Notes: generated by a model not told the origin, from the sequence alone. Counted from the first letter of the stretch, positions 54,647 to 63,872 are shown. The stretch is 64,000 nt of DNA from CBDCYS01 sp965226185 (GCA_965226185.1 CBDDCT010000006.1:1-64000), one strand, 5' to 3'. Numbers and translations: made by a program.

Positions 54647-54680
54647 CTGCGTTTCCCGGCACGTGGCGAGAAATGCGAGC
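54647..54680. repeat. solo hairpin form of dispersed inverted-repeat element
   Basis: CTGCGTTTCCCGGC is followed by GTGGCGAGAAATGCGAGC, an imperfect inverted repeat related to that at 231-270. It lies in the 246-base gap upstream of ubiA. Apart from it, that gap shows only imperfect GC-rich stems near 54535-54610. Confidence 0.5.
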
Positions 54681-54731
54681 TGCTAGTTGGGTGCTTCGCT
54701 CCACGTTTTCTCCAAGCCGGCACTAGCTGCG

Positions 54732-55628
54732 ATGACCTTTTCCGCAAAAGTTCACACCGTCCTCGAGATGATCAAATTCGAGCATTCGGTGTTCGCCCTG
54801 CCTTTTGCTTTGACGGGGGCGTTGCTGGCCGTGCGAGACAGTGGATTCGAGCTGCGCGCACTGTGGGGCAAGTTAGGCTGGATTGTCGTCGCCATGGTGG
54901 CCGCCCGTTCGGCGGCGATGGCCTTCAATCGGGTAGCCGATGCGGAAATCGACTCCCGCAATCCAAGAACGGAGATACGCGCCATTCCCGCCGGCCTCGT
55001 GTCCAAGTCCTTCACCCGGGGATTCATCGTCTTTTGGTCGGCCGTATTTTTCGCCGCCGCTTACATGTTGAATCCGCTGTGCCTCAAGCTGGCGCCTGCC
55101 GCGCTCCTCATCGTCTTCGGATACTCCTACACCAAGAGATTTACCGCGCTCTCCCATCTTGTGCTGGGCTTTTCACTCGGAATCGCTCCGGCGGCCGCCT
55201 GGATCGCCATCCGCGGAACTTTGGACTGGCCGATCTTGCTGCTGACAGCAAGCGTCATGTTGTGGACAGCCGGATTTGACATCATCTATTCGTGTCAGGA
55301 CCTGGAGTTCGACCGCCGGGAAGGGCTGTTCAGCATTCCCCGGTCCATGGGCATCCGCGCCGCGCTGATGGTCGCGCGACTACTCCACATCGGCATGATT
55401 GCGATGCTCATTTGGCTATCGCGATTGCTGCATCTGGGTCACCTGAGCCTGGCCGGAATCGGAGTTGTCGCCGTGCTTCTTGCCTACGAGCACAGCCTGG
55501 TGAAGCCGCAAGACCTGTCGCGCGTCAACGCGGCGTTCTTCACCGTGAATGGTTTCGTCAGCATCCTGTTCTTCCTGTTCTGGGCAGCGGATATACTTCT
55601 GCTCACTCCAGGCGGCTCGGCGACCTGA
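54732..55628 (+). CDS. UbiA-family polyprenyltransferase (4-hydroxybenzoate/MqnP type)
   Basis: The 298-residue membrane enzyme attaches a polyprenyl chain to an aromatic ring for quinone synthesis. The two Asp-rich motifs are NRVADAEIDSRNPRTEIR (residues about 66-83) and DIIYSCQDLEFDRREG. About eight hydrophobic helices are visible. In menaquinone-only bacteria using the futalosine route this is MqnP. In others it is UbiA. The window gives no decision. ATG 54732 gives a standard N-terminus (MTFSAKVHTVLEMIKFEHSVFALPFA). Confidence 0.88.
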   Translation: MTFSAKVHTVLEMIKFEHSVFALPFALTGALLAVRDSGFELRALWGKLGWIVVAMVAARSAAMAFNRVADAEIDSRNPRTEIRAIPAGLVSKSFTRGFIVFWSAVFFAAAYMLNPLCLKLAPAALLIVFGYSYTKRFTALSHLVLGFSLGIAPAAAWIAIRGTLDWPILLLTASVMLWTAGFDIIYSCQDLEFDRREGLFSIPRSMGIRAALMVARLLHIGMIAMLIWLSRLLHLGHLSLAGIGVVAVLLAYEHSLVKPQDLSRVNAAFFTVNGFVSILFFLFWAADILLLTPGGSAT

Positions 55629-55685
55629 GCGGTTCGCAAGTAAGCCAGAAACGGGTCAATCGGGGTGCCGGGGAGCGAATTGGCC

Positions 55686-56246
55686 TCAACTCCGGCTCAA
55701 ATACGTCCCGTCGCTGGTGTTGACCCGAATCTTTTCCCCTTCCTTGATGAAGGGCGGCACCTGCACGACGAGCCCTGTCTCGGTCGTTGCCGGTTTGGTT
55801 ACGTTCGTGACCGTCGCACCCTTAATCGACGGCGCCGTTTCGACCACGGTGAGGTCAATTGAGGCGGGGAACGCTAGATTTAGAGGATTGCCTTCGTAGA
55901 ATTGCACTTTCACCTCGGTGTTGGGAATGAGGTAGTTGAGTTGATCACCGAGATGTTCTTTGGCGATCGAGATCTGTTCGTAGGTTTCAGTGTTCATGAA
56001 GTGACACTGTCCACCGTCTTCGTAGAGATACTCCATCTGCTGGTCGTCAAGGGAAACCTTCTCCACGAAGTCCTCGGAGGCGAACTTGTGCTCGATCAGC
56101 GCGCGGCTCGCATGATTGCGCATTCTCGACTGGACGAAGCCGCGCTTGTTGCCGGGTGTACGGTGCGAAACGCTGAAGACAGTGAACAGCTCCCCTCTGA
56201 ACTTGATGAGCATGCCCGGCCGGAGTTGTGTCGCTTGAACGTCCAA
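55686..56246 (-). CDS. efp: translation elongation factor P
   Basis: The 186-residue protein has the EF-P three-domain structure: KOW-like domain 1 (MDVQATQLRPGMLIKFRGELFTVFSVSH), OB domain 2 (YLYEDGGQCHFMNTETYEQISI) and OB domain 3 with the C-terminal signature FIKEGEKIRVNTSDGTYLSR. It rescues ribosomes stalled at polyproline. The tip loop reads TPGNKRGFVQ, so position 34 region has Asn-Lys-Arg rather than the single modified Lys of E. coli. This loop type is also found in Chlamydia/Verrucomicrobia EF-P proteins. A poly-Pro protein is encoded nearby at 56749. Confidence 0.94.
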   Translation of the reverse strand: MDVQATQLRPGMLIKFRGELFTVFSVSHRTPGNKRGFVQSRMRNHASRALIEHKFASEDFVEKVSLDDQQMEYLYEDGGQCHFMNTETYEQISIAKEHLGDQLNYLIPNTEVKVQFYEGNPLNLAFPASIDLTVVETAPSIKGATVTNVTKPATTETGLVVQVPPFIKEGEKIRVNTSDGTYLSRS

Positions 56247-56748
56247 AAAAATCCTTCCTTTTCAAAAATTCGCCGCCTCTAAATCCGCTGGCAAGTCCCG
56301 CGGTCGTCTCTTTTCGCCGACCTTTCCAAATAGAAGAGCGCCGGCGTGAAATCGGCCCTGCTCCATCAAACCAGGTTCCATCCAGCTAGATACTCGATCC
56401 GATGAGAAGAGCAGTCGTGCTGCCGATATGGTTGTCAGGCTCCCCGCGCCCCGCGGTCAGGCTGGAGCGCCGGTCCGCGGATCCGTGAAAAGTCTTGCCC
56501 GGCCGCATGCACGCGATTACCGGCGTCAACTGTCAGGCTTCAGTATATCAACGGCCCGTGAAACAGCCCCTGGTTGATACGCTCGCTCGGAGCAGATACC
56601 GGAACGCACCGGGGCCCGCGGCGGCCGCTAAAACATTGGGCGATCAGAGAGTTTTTCACAGGCTAAGGTCTTCGTCGGATTACAAGCCCCGACGATTCAT
56701 CTTACGATCGAACATATTGGGATTACGATCAAACAAGGAGTTCCCACG
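56247..56748. promoter_or_regulatory. intergenic region with paired 13-bp direct repeats before a secreted protein gene
   Basis: The 500-base gap between efp and the secreted protein gene has no supported ORF. Just upstream of ATG 56749 two 13-mers, TTACGATCGAACA (56702-56714) and TTACGATCAAACA (56723-56735), lie 21 bases apart, two helical turns. The second leads into the ribosome site AAGGAG. They could be an operator for a dimeric regulator. Confidence 0.5.
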
Positions 56749-57813
56749 ATGAGCCGCAACATTTACTGTTCGCTATCACTGTTCGCCGCGATGCTATTCC
56801 CCTGCGGCGCCAACGGCCAGAACCTGGCCCGCTTGGCCCGCTCCGACGCCAACATGATGATCGGCGTTCGATTGGCGGACTTCGTGTCGTCTCCGGTGGC
56901 CCAACGAATGTGGCAAGAGGCCATATCTTCGCAACCGGAAATCCAACAGATCATGAGCTTGGTGGGACCTAATCCCCTCGCCTTGGTCGATGAGATTCTG
57001 GTCACGGCAAACATCACCGGCCCCTCACAGATGGACAATGCCGACGCGCTGGCCCTGGTAGGCGGAAGTTTCGACGAAGCGCAAGTCGTGGAGGTGCTGT
57101 GCCAGAAAGGTTGCGAAACCGAGATGTACCGTGGATTCCAGCTACGCAAGGCGCTGGGGCAGGACAAAGGTCCCAGCCATTTCGTGATGCTTGACAGCGG
57201 CGAGTTGGCGCTGGGCTCGCGGGAACTGCTGCAGGGCGCGATCGAGCGCCGGGCTTCGGGTGAGACCGCGGCGTTTAGTGGCGGAATGACGGACTGGATC
57301 AATCGCCTCGGGCGCCACCACATCTGGGTGGCAGCCTCCGGGCCGTTCTCGCAAGCACCTGCTTCGGGTGACGATGCCGGGGGGCAAATGATGTTGAACA
57401 TGGCATCGAAAGTCGACGGGTTCGGCCTGGGCGTCAACGTGTCGGACGGTATTGAAATGAGTCTCGATCTGCGAACAACAACCGAGCAGGACGCACAGCA
57501 ATTCCATGACATGATCCAGGGCTTCATCGCCATGGCCAAATCCAGCGAGCAGAAACCGGAGGCGAGAGAGTTTCTCGATAAGCTCAATCTATCGCGCGAT
57601 GGCAGAGTTCTGGCGGCCCATATGAGCATCTCCCAGGCCGATATCGAGCGGCAGCTTGCCCAGGGAGGCCAACAGAATCAGGCGACTAGTTCTCCCCGAG
57701 CACAACGCCGGCCGCCGCCGCCACCCCCGCCGACCCCCAAACGCCGCTCCGGCGGCATCCGCATCTATGGCCTTGGCGAAAAGCCCCTGGAAGTACCAAC
57801 ACAGAAGCCCTAA
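56749..57813 (+). CDS. secreted protein with poly-Pro C-terminus, function unknown
   Basis: The 354-residue protein starts at ATG 56749 after AAGGAGTTCCCACG and has a signal peptide (MSRNIYCSLSLFAAMLFPCGANGQ). The mature part (SDANMMIGVRLADFVSSPVAQRMWQE ...) is mixed alpha/beta. The C-terminus has PPPPPPPTP followed by RSGGIRIYGLGEKPLEVPTQ. Proteins with an IRIYGL...EIP-type tail are frequent in Bryobacterales-like genomes, as I recall, without known function. The Pro run would need EF-P, encoded next door. Confidence 0.78.
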   Translation: MSRNIYCSLSLFAAMLFPCGANGQNLARLARSDANMMIGVRLADFVSSPVAQRMWQEAISSQPEIQQIMSLVGPNPLALVDEILVTANITGPSQMDNADALALVGGSFDEAQVVEVLCQKGCETEMYRGFQLRKALGQDKGPSHFVMLDSGELALGSRELLQGAIERRASGETAAFSGGMTDWINRLGRHHIWVAASGPFSQAPASGDDAGGQMMLNMASKVDGFGLGVNVSDGIEMSLDLRTTTEQDAQQFHDMIQGFIAMAKSSEQKPEAREFLDKLNLSRDGRVLAAHMSISQADIERQLAQGGQQNQATSSPRAQRRPPPPPPPTPKRRSGGIRIYGLGEKPLEVPTQKP

Positions 57814-58078
57814 CGGGTGTAATTCGATCCCCTTCTCGGCCGGTCGGCGACATTCCGGCACGGGATTCTCCTCTTGATGTGTCCCCGGCTTGCCCGCGAA
57901 CGTTCCGGTTTTGTTAGGTGAATAGCAAAAGGCTGCTAATCAGTAGTTGAAAATTATTCCAAAACCGGCGACCCTAAGAAAGGACTTGTCATCGACGAGT
58001 TCGCCGAAACGGCTGCCCCAGGGCTGCTCTTGCCATCAGAGACACCCGCCGTACCACGACATGGGAGGATATTCATTC

Positions 58079-59347
58079 ATGAATCGACGGTATTTTATCG
58101 GGACCGCTTTGGCCGCGGCCGCCACTCCACGCCGGGCCGTTTCGGCCAACGAAAAGGTCAACGTTGCCATGGTTGGCGTCGGAGGCCGCGGGCGAGGGCT
58201 TACCGGAAGCTTTGCCAAACTTGCTGACGCCCACATCTCGTATTTAGTCGATGTCGATCAGGCATCATTGGAGCGCGCCACCAAAGTCCTCGAGCCGCTT
58301 CAAAAGGCAAAGCCAAACTACGTCACTGATATGCGGCGGGCTTTGGACGACAAGTCCGTCGACGCAATCGTCGTGGCCACGCCCGACCACTGGCATGGCC
58401 CCGCAACGATTCTTGGCTGTGACGCGGGCAAGCACGTCTACGTCGAGAAACCGGCCTCCCATAACATTCGCGAAGGGCGTTTGATGGTACAGGCCGCGCG
58501 CCGCAACAAGCGCATCGTGCAAGTCGGCACGCAGTCACGCAGCCGGCCGTCGTCGATTCGCGGCGTCGAGTACGCCAAGTCGGGCAAGATCGGCAAGATC
58601 GTGGGCGCCAAAGCCTGGGACGTGCAGCTCCGCGATGACATCGGCCACAAAGAAGACGGACCCGTACCCGCTGGCGTCGACTATGACACCTGGTTGGGAC
58701 CGGCTCCGTGGATTCCGTTCAACGAAAACCGCTTCCATTACAAATGGCACTGGCACTGGCATTTCGGAACCGGCGATGCCGGCAACGACGGCGCACACCA
58801 GTTCGACATTGCGCGATGGGCGCTCGGCGTCAGCTACCCGGAGCGTGTCAGCGGCATGGGCGGCAAGCGTTTCTTTGACGACGACCAGCAAACGCCCGAC
58901 ACAATGAACGTCACCTTCACCTATCCCGGAGGCAAGTTCCTGATGTGGGACTTGCGCATCTGGGCGCCCTACGGAATGGCCGATCAGCAGAACGGCGTAG
59001 CCATCTACGGCACTGAAGGCATGGTGCACATCGGCCGCTGGGACGGTCACTGGGGCTTCAAGGTCCATGACAGCAAGGGCCAGATGGTCAGCCACGATGA
59101 CGCGGACGAGCCGGACGATCACCAGCAAAACTTCATCGACTCGATCAAGTCCGGCAAGCTGCCCACGGCCGACATCGGAATCGGGCACTTGTCGGGGCTG
59201 CACTGCCACCTGGCGAACATCGTGGCGCGTTCGGGTGTGAACTTCGACTTCGACGCCGAGACGGAAACGATTCCGAGCGAGCCGGCCGCCGACGCTCACA
59301 TCAAACGGCGCTACCGCACCCATTGGGCCACGCCGAAAGGCGTGTAG
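58079..59347 (+). CDS. Gfo/Idh/MocA-family oxidoreductase with N-terminal leader
   Basis: ATG 58079, after GGGAGGATATTC, begins a 422-residue protein with an RR-type leader (MNRRYFIGTALAAAATPRRAVSA). The Rossmann motif is VAMVGVGGRGRGL. The catalytic segment is ATPDHWHGPATILGCDAGKHVYVEKPASHNIREG with the conserved EKP Lys. The central His-rich stretch NRFHYKWHWHWHFGTGDAGNDGAHQFD is typical of the subgroup found in Planctomycetes/Acidobacteriota. It should oxidise a sugar or polyol, probably at the envelope. It stands alone, with no transporter adjacent. Confidence 0.87.
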   Translation: MNRRYFIGTALAAAATPRRAVSANEKVNVAMVGVGGRGRGLTGSFAKLADAHISYLVDVDQASLERATKVLEPLQKAKPNYVTDMRRALDDKSVDAIVVATPDHWHGPATILGCDAGKHVYVEKPASHNIREGRLMVQAARRNKRIVQVGTQSRSRPSSIRGVEYAKSGKIGKIVGAKAWDVQLRDDIGHKEDGPVPAGVDYDTWLGPAPWIPFNENRFHYKWHWHWHFGTGDAGNDGAHQFDIARWALGVSYPERVSGMGGKRFFDDDQQTPDTMNVTFTYPGGKFLMWDLRIWAPYGMADQQNGVAIYGTEGMVHIGRWDGHWGFKVHDSKGQMVSHDDADEPDDHQQNFIDSIKSGKLPTADIGIGHLSGLHCHLANIVARSGVNFDFDAETETIPSEPAADAHIKRRYRTHWATPKGV

Positions 59348-59646
59348 TATCTCCGGGATCATCCGCGATGCCGGCGGAGTGGCCGCGCGGTTTCTTTTCA
59401 AGACAGCCGGGGCGAGGGGCGAACGCGATTCGTGCCCGCGCGATGATTTGCGGCTACTGGAAACACCGCGCCGATTCTTCACTAAGACTCCCCTGCTCCG
59501 CGCCGATAGAGCCAGAGAGGAACGAATCCTTCGTGCCAGTTCTGTCCTCTGCGGGACGGGCGCCTGTTCGGTTCTATTTCAGCTAGAGGCCGTCGAGGGT
59601 CGAAAGACAAGTTCCCGGGCAGGAGCAGTACTACTGGAGCGGAACC
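59348..59646. other. intergenic region
   Basis: No supported gene is seen between the oxidoreductase and the repeat protein. Several plus-strand frames cross it, but none resembles a protein. It should hold the promoter of the repeat protein gene. Confidence 0.35.
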
Positions 59647-60177
59647 ATGCGACTAGCTTCGGCAATTCTGACGGTTACTTTCTTAGCGGCCGCTGCTTCC
59701 ACGACGGCCGCCACACGAGCCATTCGCATCGAAGGCGTTGGCCGTCAACAGGATGTCTCAATCGGCCGAGAGACTCAGGTCCGGCGGTCTGAATCGGGAA
59801 TACTGTTGTTCGGAGTAGTTTCAACTGACACGCTTCCCCTTGCCGCGTCCGTCGAAACACCTTTCTCCAGCAACTTCAGCCCCAGCCCGAAGAGTATCGA
59901 GCTGTCCCCGCGGTCTCGGCCGCGGCGGGGCTTCCGCTACGGTGAAGGATTTGGGTATTCACGCACCACGAGAAACGCCGCGCGATATCGCTCTACCACG
60001 TTCCACTACGGCTCTGGGATCCGCTATGGCGGCAGCTTCTCCTACGGAAACGGGCGCGGTTACCGTGGCCCGGTTCGTCACCGGAAGCGCGATGCCTACA
60101 AGCCGAACATTCAGTACGGCAGCGGCCTTCGTTATGGCCAGGAGCTGCGCCACGCCATCGGCAGGCAGCAGCGGTAG
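59647..60177 (+). CDS. small secreted Tyr/Gly-rich repeat protein
   Basis: The 176-residue protein has a signal peptide (MRLASAILTVTFLAAAASTTAATRA) and a basic, Tyr/Gly-rich second half with repeated YG pairs: FRYGEGFGYSRTTRN, FHYGSGIRYGGSFSYGNGRGYRG, and IQYGSGLRYGQELRH. Such repeats are reminiscent of exported structural or surface proteins. There is no known family. GGAGCGGAACC precedes ATG 59647. It is divergent-convergent with the next gene, which ends at 60255. Confidence 0.7.
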   Translation: MRLASAILTVTFLAAAASTTAATRAIRIEGVGRQQDVSIGRETQVRRSESGILLFGVVSTDTLPLAASVETPFSSNFSPSPKSIELSPRSRPRRGFRYGEGFGYSRTTRNAARYRSTTFHYGSGIRYGGSFSYGNGRGYRGPVRHRKRDAYKPNIQYGSGLRYGQELRHAIGRQQR

Positions 60178-60254
60178 CAAACCCGCAAGGGGGGATGGGC
60201 GTTCACCCAGAGCCGGCTTGATCGTCGGGTGCGCCCTCGGCGCGCCACAACCCG

Positions 60255-60866
60255 CTATTTTTTCTCTTGCGGCGGCTGGATCATGATGTGCGCGCCCGCT
60301 TCTCCGGGGTACATCAGCCACGGTGCCCCGGGGCTGGGCGAGGTCGACAGTCCGGTCGTCGCGGGAGTGGCGAAAGGCTGGTAGATCACCCAACGCAAAT
60401 ACGAATCGGTTACCTTGCCGCTGGCGGAGTCGAAGCCACTGCCGCTCAGCACGTAAAGGGCGCGGGCTCGGCGGGGCATCGAGAGCTTGCCGTCCTCGAC
60501 CTCCTTCGCCCGGACCTGATGCCGCTCTTTGCCGCTAAGGCCCGCGGCTGAGAGCTCGCGCCCTCGAGCCATAAAAGGTTCGAGATCGCGATGATAACAG
60601 GCAACGCTGAACGAATCGTTGCCCGGTTTATCAGCGAGACAAATGAGGTCGTTGTCGCCCTCGCGCAGTGTGACTAGCTTGCCGCCGGCGTTGTAGCCGA
60701 GTACTCCGGCCCCGGCCCGGCGATCCTCGGGGGCCGCAAGAATGGCGGCCGCGATTTGGTCTTCGGCGGGGGCGATCCCCGATGCAATTGCTCTCGGCAC
60801 GGAAAGGATCGTAAGAATTGCCATTGCGAAGATAATCAGTCCAGGAAGATTCGTTTTCTGTCTCAT
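60255..60866 (-). CDS. secreted protein of unknown function
   Basis: ATG 60866 (GGAGAACCTGAT upstream) begins a 203-residue protein with a signal peptide (MRQKTNLPGLIIFAMAILTILSVPRAIASG). The mature part (EDQIAAAILAAPEDRRAGAGVLGYNAGGKLVTLREGDNDLICLADKPGND) resembles Acidobacteriota exported proteins without assigned function. Two copies of TGGCCAAAGTTGGC lie 36-70 bases upstream of the start, in operator position. Confidence 0.78.
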   Translation of the reverse strand: MRQKTNLPGLIIFAMAILTILSVPRAIASGIAPAEDQIAAAILAAPEDRRAGAGVLGYNAGGKLVTLREGDNDLICLADKPGNDSFSVACYHRDLEPFMARGRELSAAGLSGKERHQVRAKEVEDGKLSMPRRARALYVLSGSGFDSASGKVTDSYLRWVIYQPFATPATTGLSTSPSPGAPWLMYPGEAGAHIMIQPPQEKK

Positions 60867-60901
60867 ATCAGGTTCTCCACAGAGTCCATCATACAGAGGC
60901 C

Positions 60902-60936
60902 TGGCCAAAGTTGGCGGAGGCTTGGCCAAAGTTGGC
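60902..60936. promoter_or_regulatory. paired 14-bp direct repeat, 21 bp apart
   Basis: TGGCCAAAGTTGGC occurs at 60902-60915 and 60923-60936, spaced by two helical turns. TTGGCCAA (from 60923) is also a palindrome. It lies upstream of the gene starting at 60866 on the minus strand, so it may be an operator or activator site. Confidence 0.45.
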
Positions 60937-61398
60937 TTCGGACCGTTCGGACCACATACCGCCGGTAAGGATCTGATTGCCCGCGAGAGAGCCATAGCAA
61001 GACCGCATTCGGGCATTCTGGAGGCGATCCTGTTTCATCCAGCGATCAAACGGATTTTTTTCAATGTTCGCCCTTTAGTCTTTTTTGCTGTCATCGTCCT
61101 CGTATTCGCTAGCAAAAGAGCCTCAACGGACTTGAGTGGTTTGGGCGCAAGTTGTTCATTTATAAGCGGTTCACGTTTTCAATGAGAGGATTTGAGAGTA
61201 CATGAGAGGGTTTCGGGTTTTTTGCCTGGCGGGGGGGCCTGGATCGCCTGCCGCTCACCTCCACATGGAAAATAATTCATCGCTGGGTCCCTCTTTTTTA
61301 GGATAGCAAGCCGATCTCGGGCGGCCTGGCGCTTCCTGGATAAAACTGTTGAAAACAAAGGGAATAATTTTATCAAAAATCCGTGACCGAGTTGTCAG
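60937..61398. other. intergenic region, no supported gene
   Basis: The stretch up to the dispersed element at 61399 shows no gene. The segment around 61346-61392 (ACAAAGGGAATAATTTTATC...) resembles one at 42030-42080, suggesting a shared dispersed sequence. Confidence 0.4.
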
Positions 61399-61566
61399 CC
61401 CGCGTTTCTCAGCGCCTGACGGGCGAGGCAGGCGAGAGGCCCGGCAGTCCTTCCTTGCGCTTGCCGACCGTTTTCGACCTACCGTCAAGTATGCGTCTTT
61501 GATTCAGCGGGGTTGGCGTCAAGCCGACGCAGCTCGTCACGCCACGTGGTGAGAAATGCAGACTAG
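61399..61566. repeat. dispersed inverted-repeat element, long form
   Basis: The left end CCCGCGTTTCTCAGCGCC (61399-61416) and the right end ACGTGGTGAGAAATGCAGAC (to about 61563) are imperfect inverted repeats about 165 bases apart. It is related to 63698-63872. It lies 35 bases past the stop of typA, which is on the minus strand. No transposase is encoded, so it behaves like a MITE or a terminator-like repeat. Confidence 0.6.
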
Positions 61567-61599
61567 AAACGCGTAGCGCCCACCACGATCCGCGCCCGT

Positions 61600-63396
61600 C
61601 TACTTGCGGAAGCTCGCCGAGAGCGTCTTCTTGCGCAGCCGGATCGCGGCCGGGGTCACCTCCACCCACTCGTCGTCGCGCACGAAGTCGATCGCCTGCT
61701 CCAGGTTCAGGATATGCGGCGGCACGAGCCGGATGCCTATCTCGGAGTTTGAAGCGCGCATGTTGGTCAGCTTCTTTTCGCGAACAATATTGACGTTCAA
61801 ATCGTCGGGGCGCGCGTTCTCACCAATGATCATCCCCTCGTAGACCGCTGCCGCGGGACGGATAAAGATTTCTCCCCGCTCCTGCAAGTTGAATATGGCG
61901 TAGCCGGTGGCCTTGCCGGCACGGTCGCTGACAAGCGAACCCGTCGGACGGATCGGAAGCTTGCCCTGCCACACGATGTAACCGGCGAATAGAGAGTTGA
62001 GCATCGCCGTTCCCCTGGTGTCGGTGAGAATCTCGCTGCGCAAGCCGATCAGCCCGCGCGAGGCGATCTCGAACTCGATCCGCACGCGGCCCGAGCCGTG
62101 GTTGACCATCTTTGACGTCTTCGCCTTTCGTGAACCGAGTTGTTCCATGACGACACCGACAAATTCCTCCGGACAATCGACGGTGAGATGTTCCAGCGGC
62201 TCATGCAGCTTGCCGTCAATTTTCTTCGTTAGAATCTGAGGCTTTCCGACCATGAGCTCGTAGCCTTCGCGCCGCATCGTCTCGACCAGAATGGCCAGTT
62301 GCAGCTCTCCGCGCCCCGAGACGCGGAATGAGTCGGGGCCGTCGCCGTCAGCGACTCGTATCGAGACGTTGGTCAGCAATTCCTTGTCGAGGCGGTCGCG
62401 CAAATTGCGTGACGTAACATAACGCCCCTCCCGGCCGGCAAAAGGGGAAGTGTTGACCGCGAACGTCATCGCGATCGTAGGCTCGTCGATCTGGACCACT
62501 GGCAGCGGCCGGGGATCGTCGGGGTCGCTCACGGTTTCTCCGATCGTGATGCCTTCCACGCCCGCGATTGCGAGAACGTCGCCTGGACGAGCTTCCGTTT
62601 CCTCGACGCGTTTCAGCCCTTCGAAGGAATACATCTTGGTGATGCGGGTTTTCTGGACGGTCCCGTCCAGCTTGCAGATCGAAACCTCGTCTCCCTGCCG
62701 AAGTGTTCCGGAGAACACGCGGCCGATGGCCATTCGTCCCAGGTAGTCGTTGTAGTCGAGATTGGCGACCAACAAGCGCAACGGGGCGCTGGGATCGCCT
62801 TCCGGAGCGGGCAGGTGCTCGATGATCGTCTCAAACAACGGGTGCAGGTCGGAGGAGTCGTCGCCGGGGTCGCGCTTGGCGACCCCTTCGCGGGCAACGG
62901 CGTAGAGCACCGGAAAGTCAAGCTGATCCTCGGCCGCATCGAGATCAATGAACAGGTCGTAGATCTCATTGAGAACGTCTTGGATACGCGCGTCAGGCCG
63001 GTCGATCTTGTTGATCACGACGATCGGAGTCAAACGCGCTTCAAGAGCTTTCATGAGCACATAGCGGGTTTGCGGCAGCGGCCCCTCGCTGGCATCCACG
63101 AGCAGCATCACCCCGTCGACCAGCTTGAGAGCTCGCTCGACCTCACCGCCGAAATCGGCGTGTCCCGGCGTGTCGACGATGTTGATCTTCACGCCGCCGT
63201 AGCGAACGCCGGTGGTCTTGGCCAGGATCGTGATGCCGCGTTCGCGCTCGATCTCGCCTGAGTCGAGAGCGCGGTCGGCAACTTCCTCGCGTTCGCCGAA
63301 AATCCCGCTTTGGCGGAACATGGCGTCGACGAGCGTGGTCTTGCCGTGGTCCACGTGGGCGATGATGGCGATGTTTCTAATCGACGTGTTGTGCAT
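61600..63396 (-). CDS. typA: BipA/TypA ribosome-associated GTPase
   Basis: From ATG 63396 the protein has 598 residues. GTP-binding motifs are clear: G1 AHVDHGKTT, G2 RGITI, G3 DTPGHADFGG, G4 NKIDRPDA. EF-Tu-like domain 2, EF-G-like domains 3 and 5, and the BipA-specific C-terminal domain (ASNSEIGIRLVPPHILNLEQAIDFVRDDEWVEVTPAAIRLRKKTL) follow. It assists ribosome assembly and stress responses. The start at MHNTSIRNIAIIAHVDHGK is the family norm. The frame open to 63435 is not needed. Confidence 0.95.
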   Translation of the reverse strand: MHNTSIRNIAIIAHVDHGKTTLVDAMFRQSGIFGEREEVADRALDSGEIERERGITILAKTTGVRYGGVKINIVDTPGHADFGGEVERALKLVDGVMLLVDASEGPLPQTRYVLMKALEARLTPIVVINKIDRPDARIQDVLNEIYDLFIDLDAAEDQLDFPVLYAVAREGVAKRDPGDDSSDLHPLFETIIEHLPAPEGDPSAPLRLLVANLDYNDYLGRMAIGRVFSGTLRQGDEVSICKLDGTVQKTRITKMYSFEGLKRVEETEARPGDVLAIAGVEGITIGETVSDPDDPRPLPVVQIDEPTIAMTFAVNTSPFAGREGRYVTSRNLRDRLDKELLTNVSIRVADGDGPDSFRVSGRGELQLAILVETMRREGYELMVGKPQILTKKIDGKLHEPLEHLTVDCPEEFVGVVMEQLGSRKAKTSKMVNHGSGRVRIEFEIASRGLIGLRSEILTDTRGTAMLNSLFAGYIVWQGKLPIRPTGSLVSDRAGKATGYAIFNLQERGEIFIRPAAAVYEGMIIGENARPDDLNVNIVREKKLTNMRASNSEIGIRLVPPHILNLEQAIDFVRDDEWVEVTPAAIRLRKKTLSASFRK

Positions 63397-63697
63397 GGTG
63401 GCAGGCGTCCTGTGTTCCCGCGCCGCTCGCCACATGCTCTCACCGGGGCGATTTGCGGGAATACAGATGTATCCGAGTGCTACAGGCGATGGCCTACGCT
63501 CTGGCCGGCCACGTTCAAGTGGCCGCTAGAGCATCAACAGGCCGCGGTCTTCCGTGGGATGGATTCCGAGTTGCGGTAAAACGTCGCTGTCAATATCCGC
63601 CCGCAAGAGCGGGGCCGGACGCAACGTATCAGCAGCAACCACAAGAGGTTCACTACTCTTAATCTAGCGGTTCTTCGATTTTGGCGATTTTGGACAG
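63397..63697. promoter_or_regulatory. typA upstream region with leader hairpin
   Basis: CGGCCAC (63506-63512), GTTCAA, GTGGCCG (63519-63525) form a perfect stem-loop, extended by CTCT/AGAG, about 110 bases upstream of typA. The rest up to 63697 holds no supported gene. Confidence 0.4.
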
Positions 63698-63872
63698 CCC
63701 GCTTTTCTCACCACGTGGCGAGGCGAAGTGCGTGAGAGGCGCGTCAGTACGAGGCGCGCGCCGCTTGACGAGCGGAGGCGTACTCAACAGTACGGTGAGC
63801 ACGGCGAGCAAGCGCAACGAAGTAATGGCGGGCCTATCGGGTGCTTCGGCGTCAGGTGGTGAGAAATGCGGG
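63698..63872. repeat. dispersed inverted-repeat element, long form
   Basis: CCCGCTTTTCTCACCAC (63698-63714) and GTGGTGAGAAATGCGGG (63856-63872) are inverted repeats with one mismatch. The interior contains AGCGCAACGAAGTAATGGCG (63806-63825), which is also present, with one change, near 12700-12719. The element ends 12 bases before the stop of the next gene, just as the solo hairpin ends at the stop of the 270-1280 gene. Confidence 0.65.
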
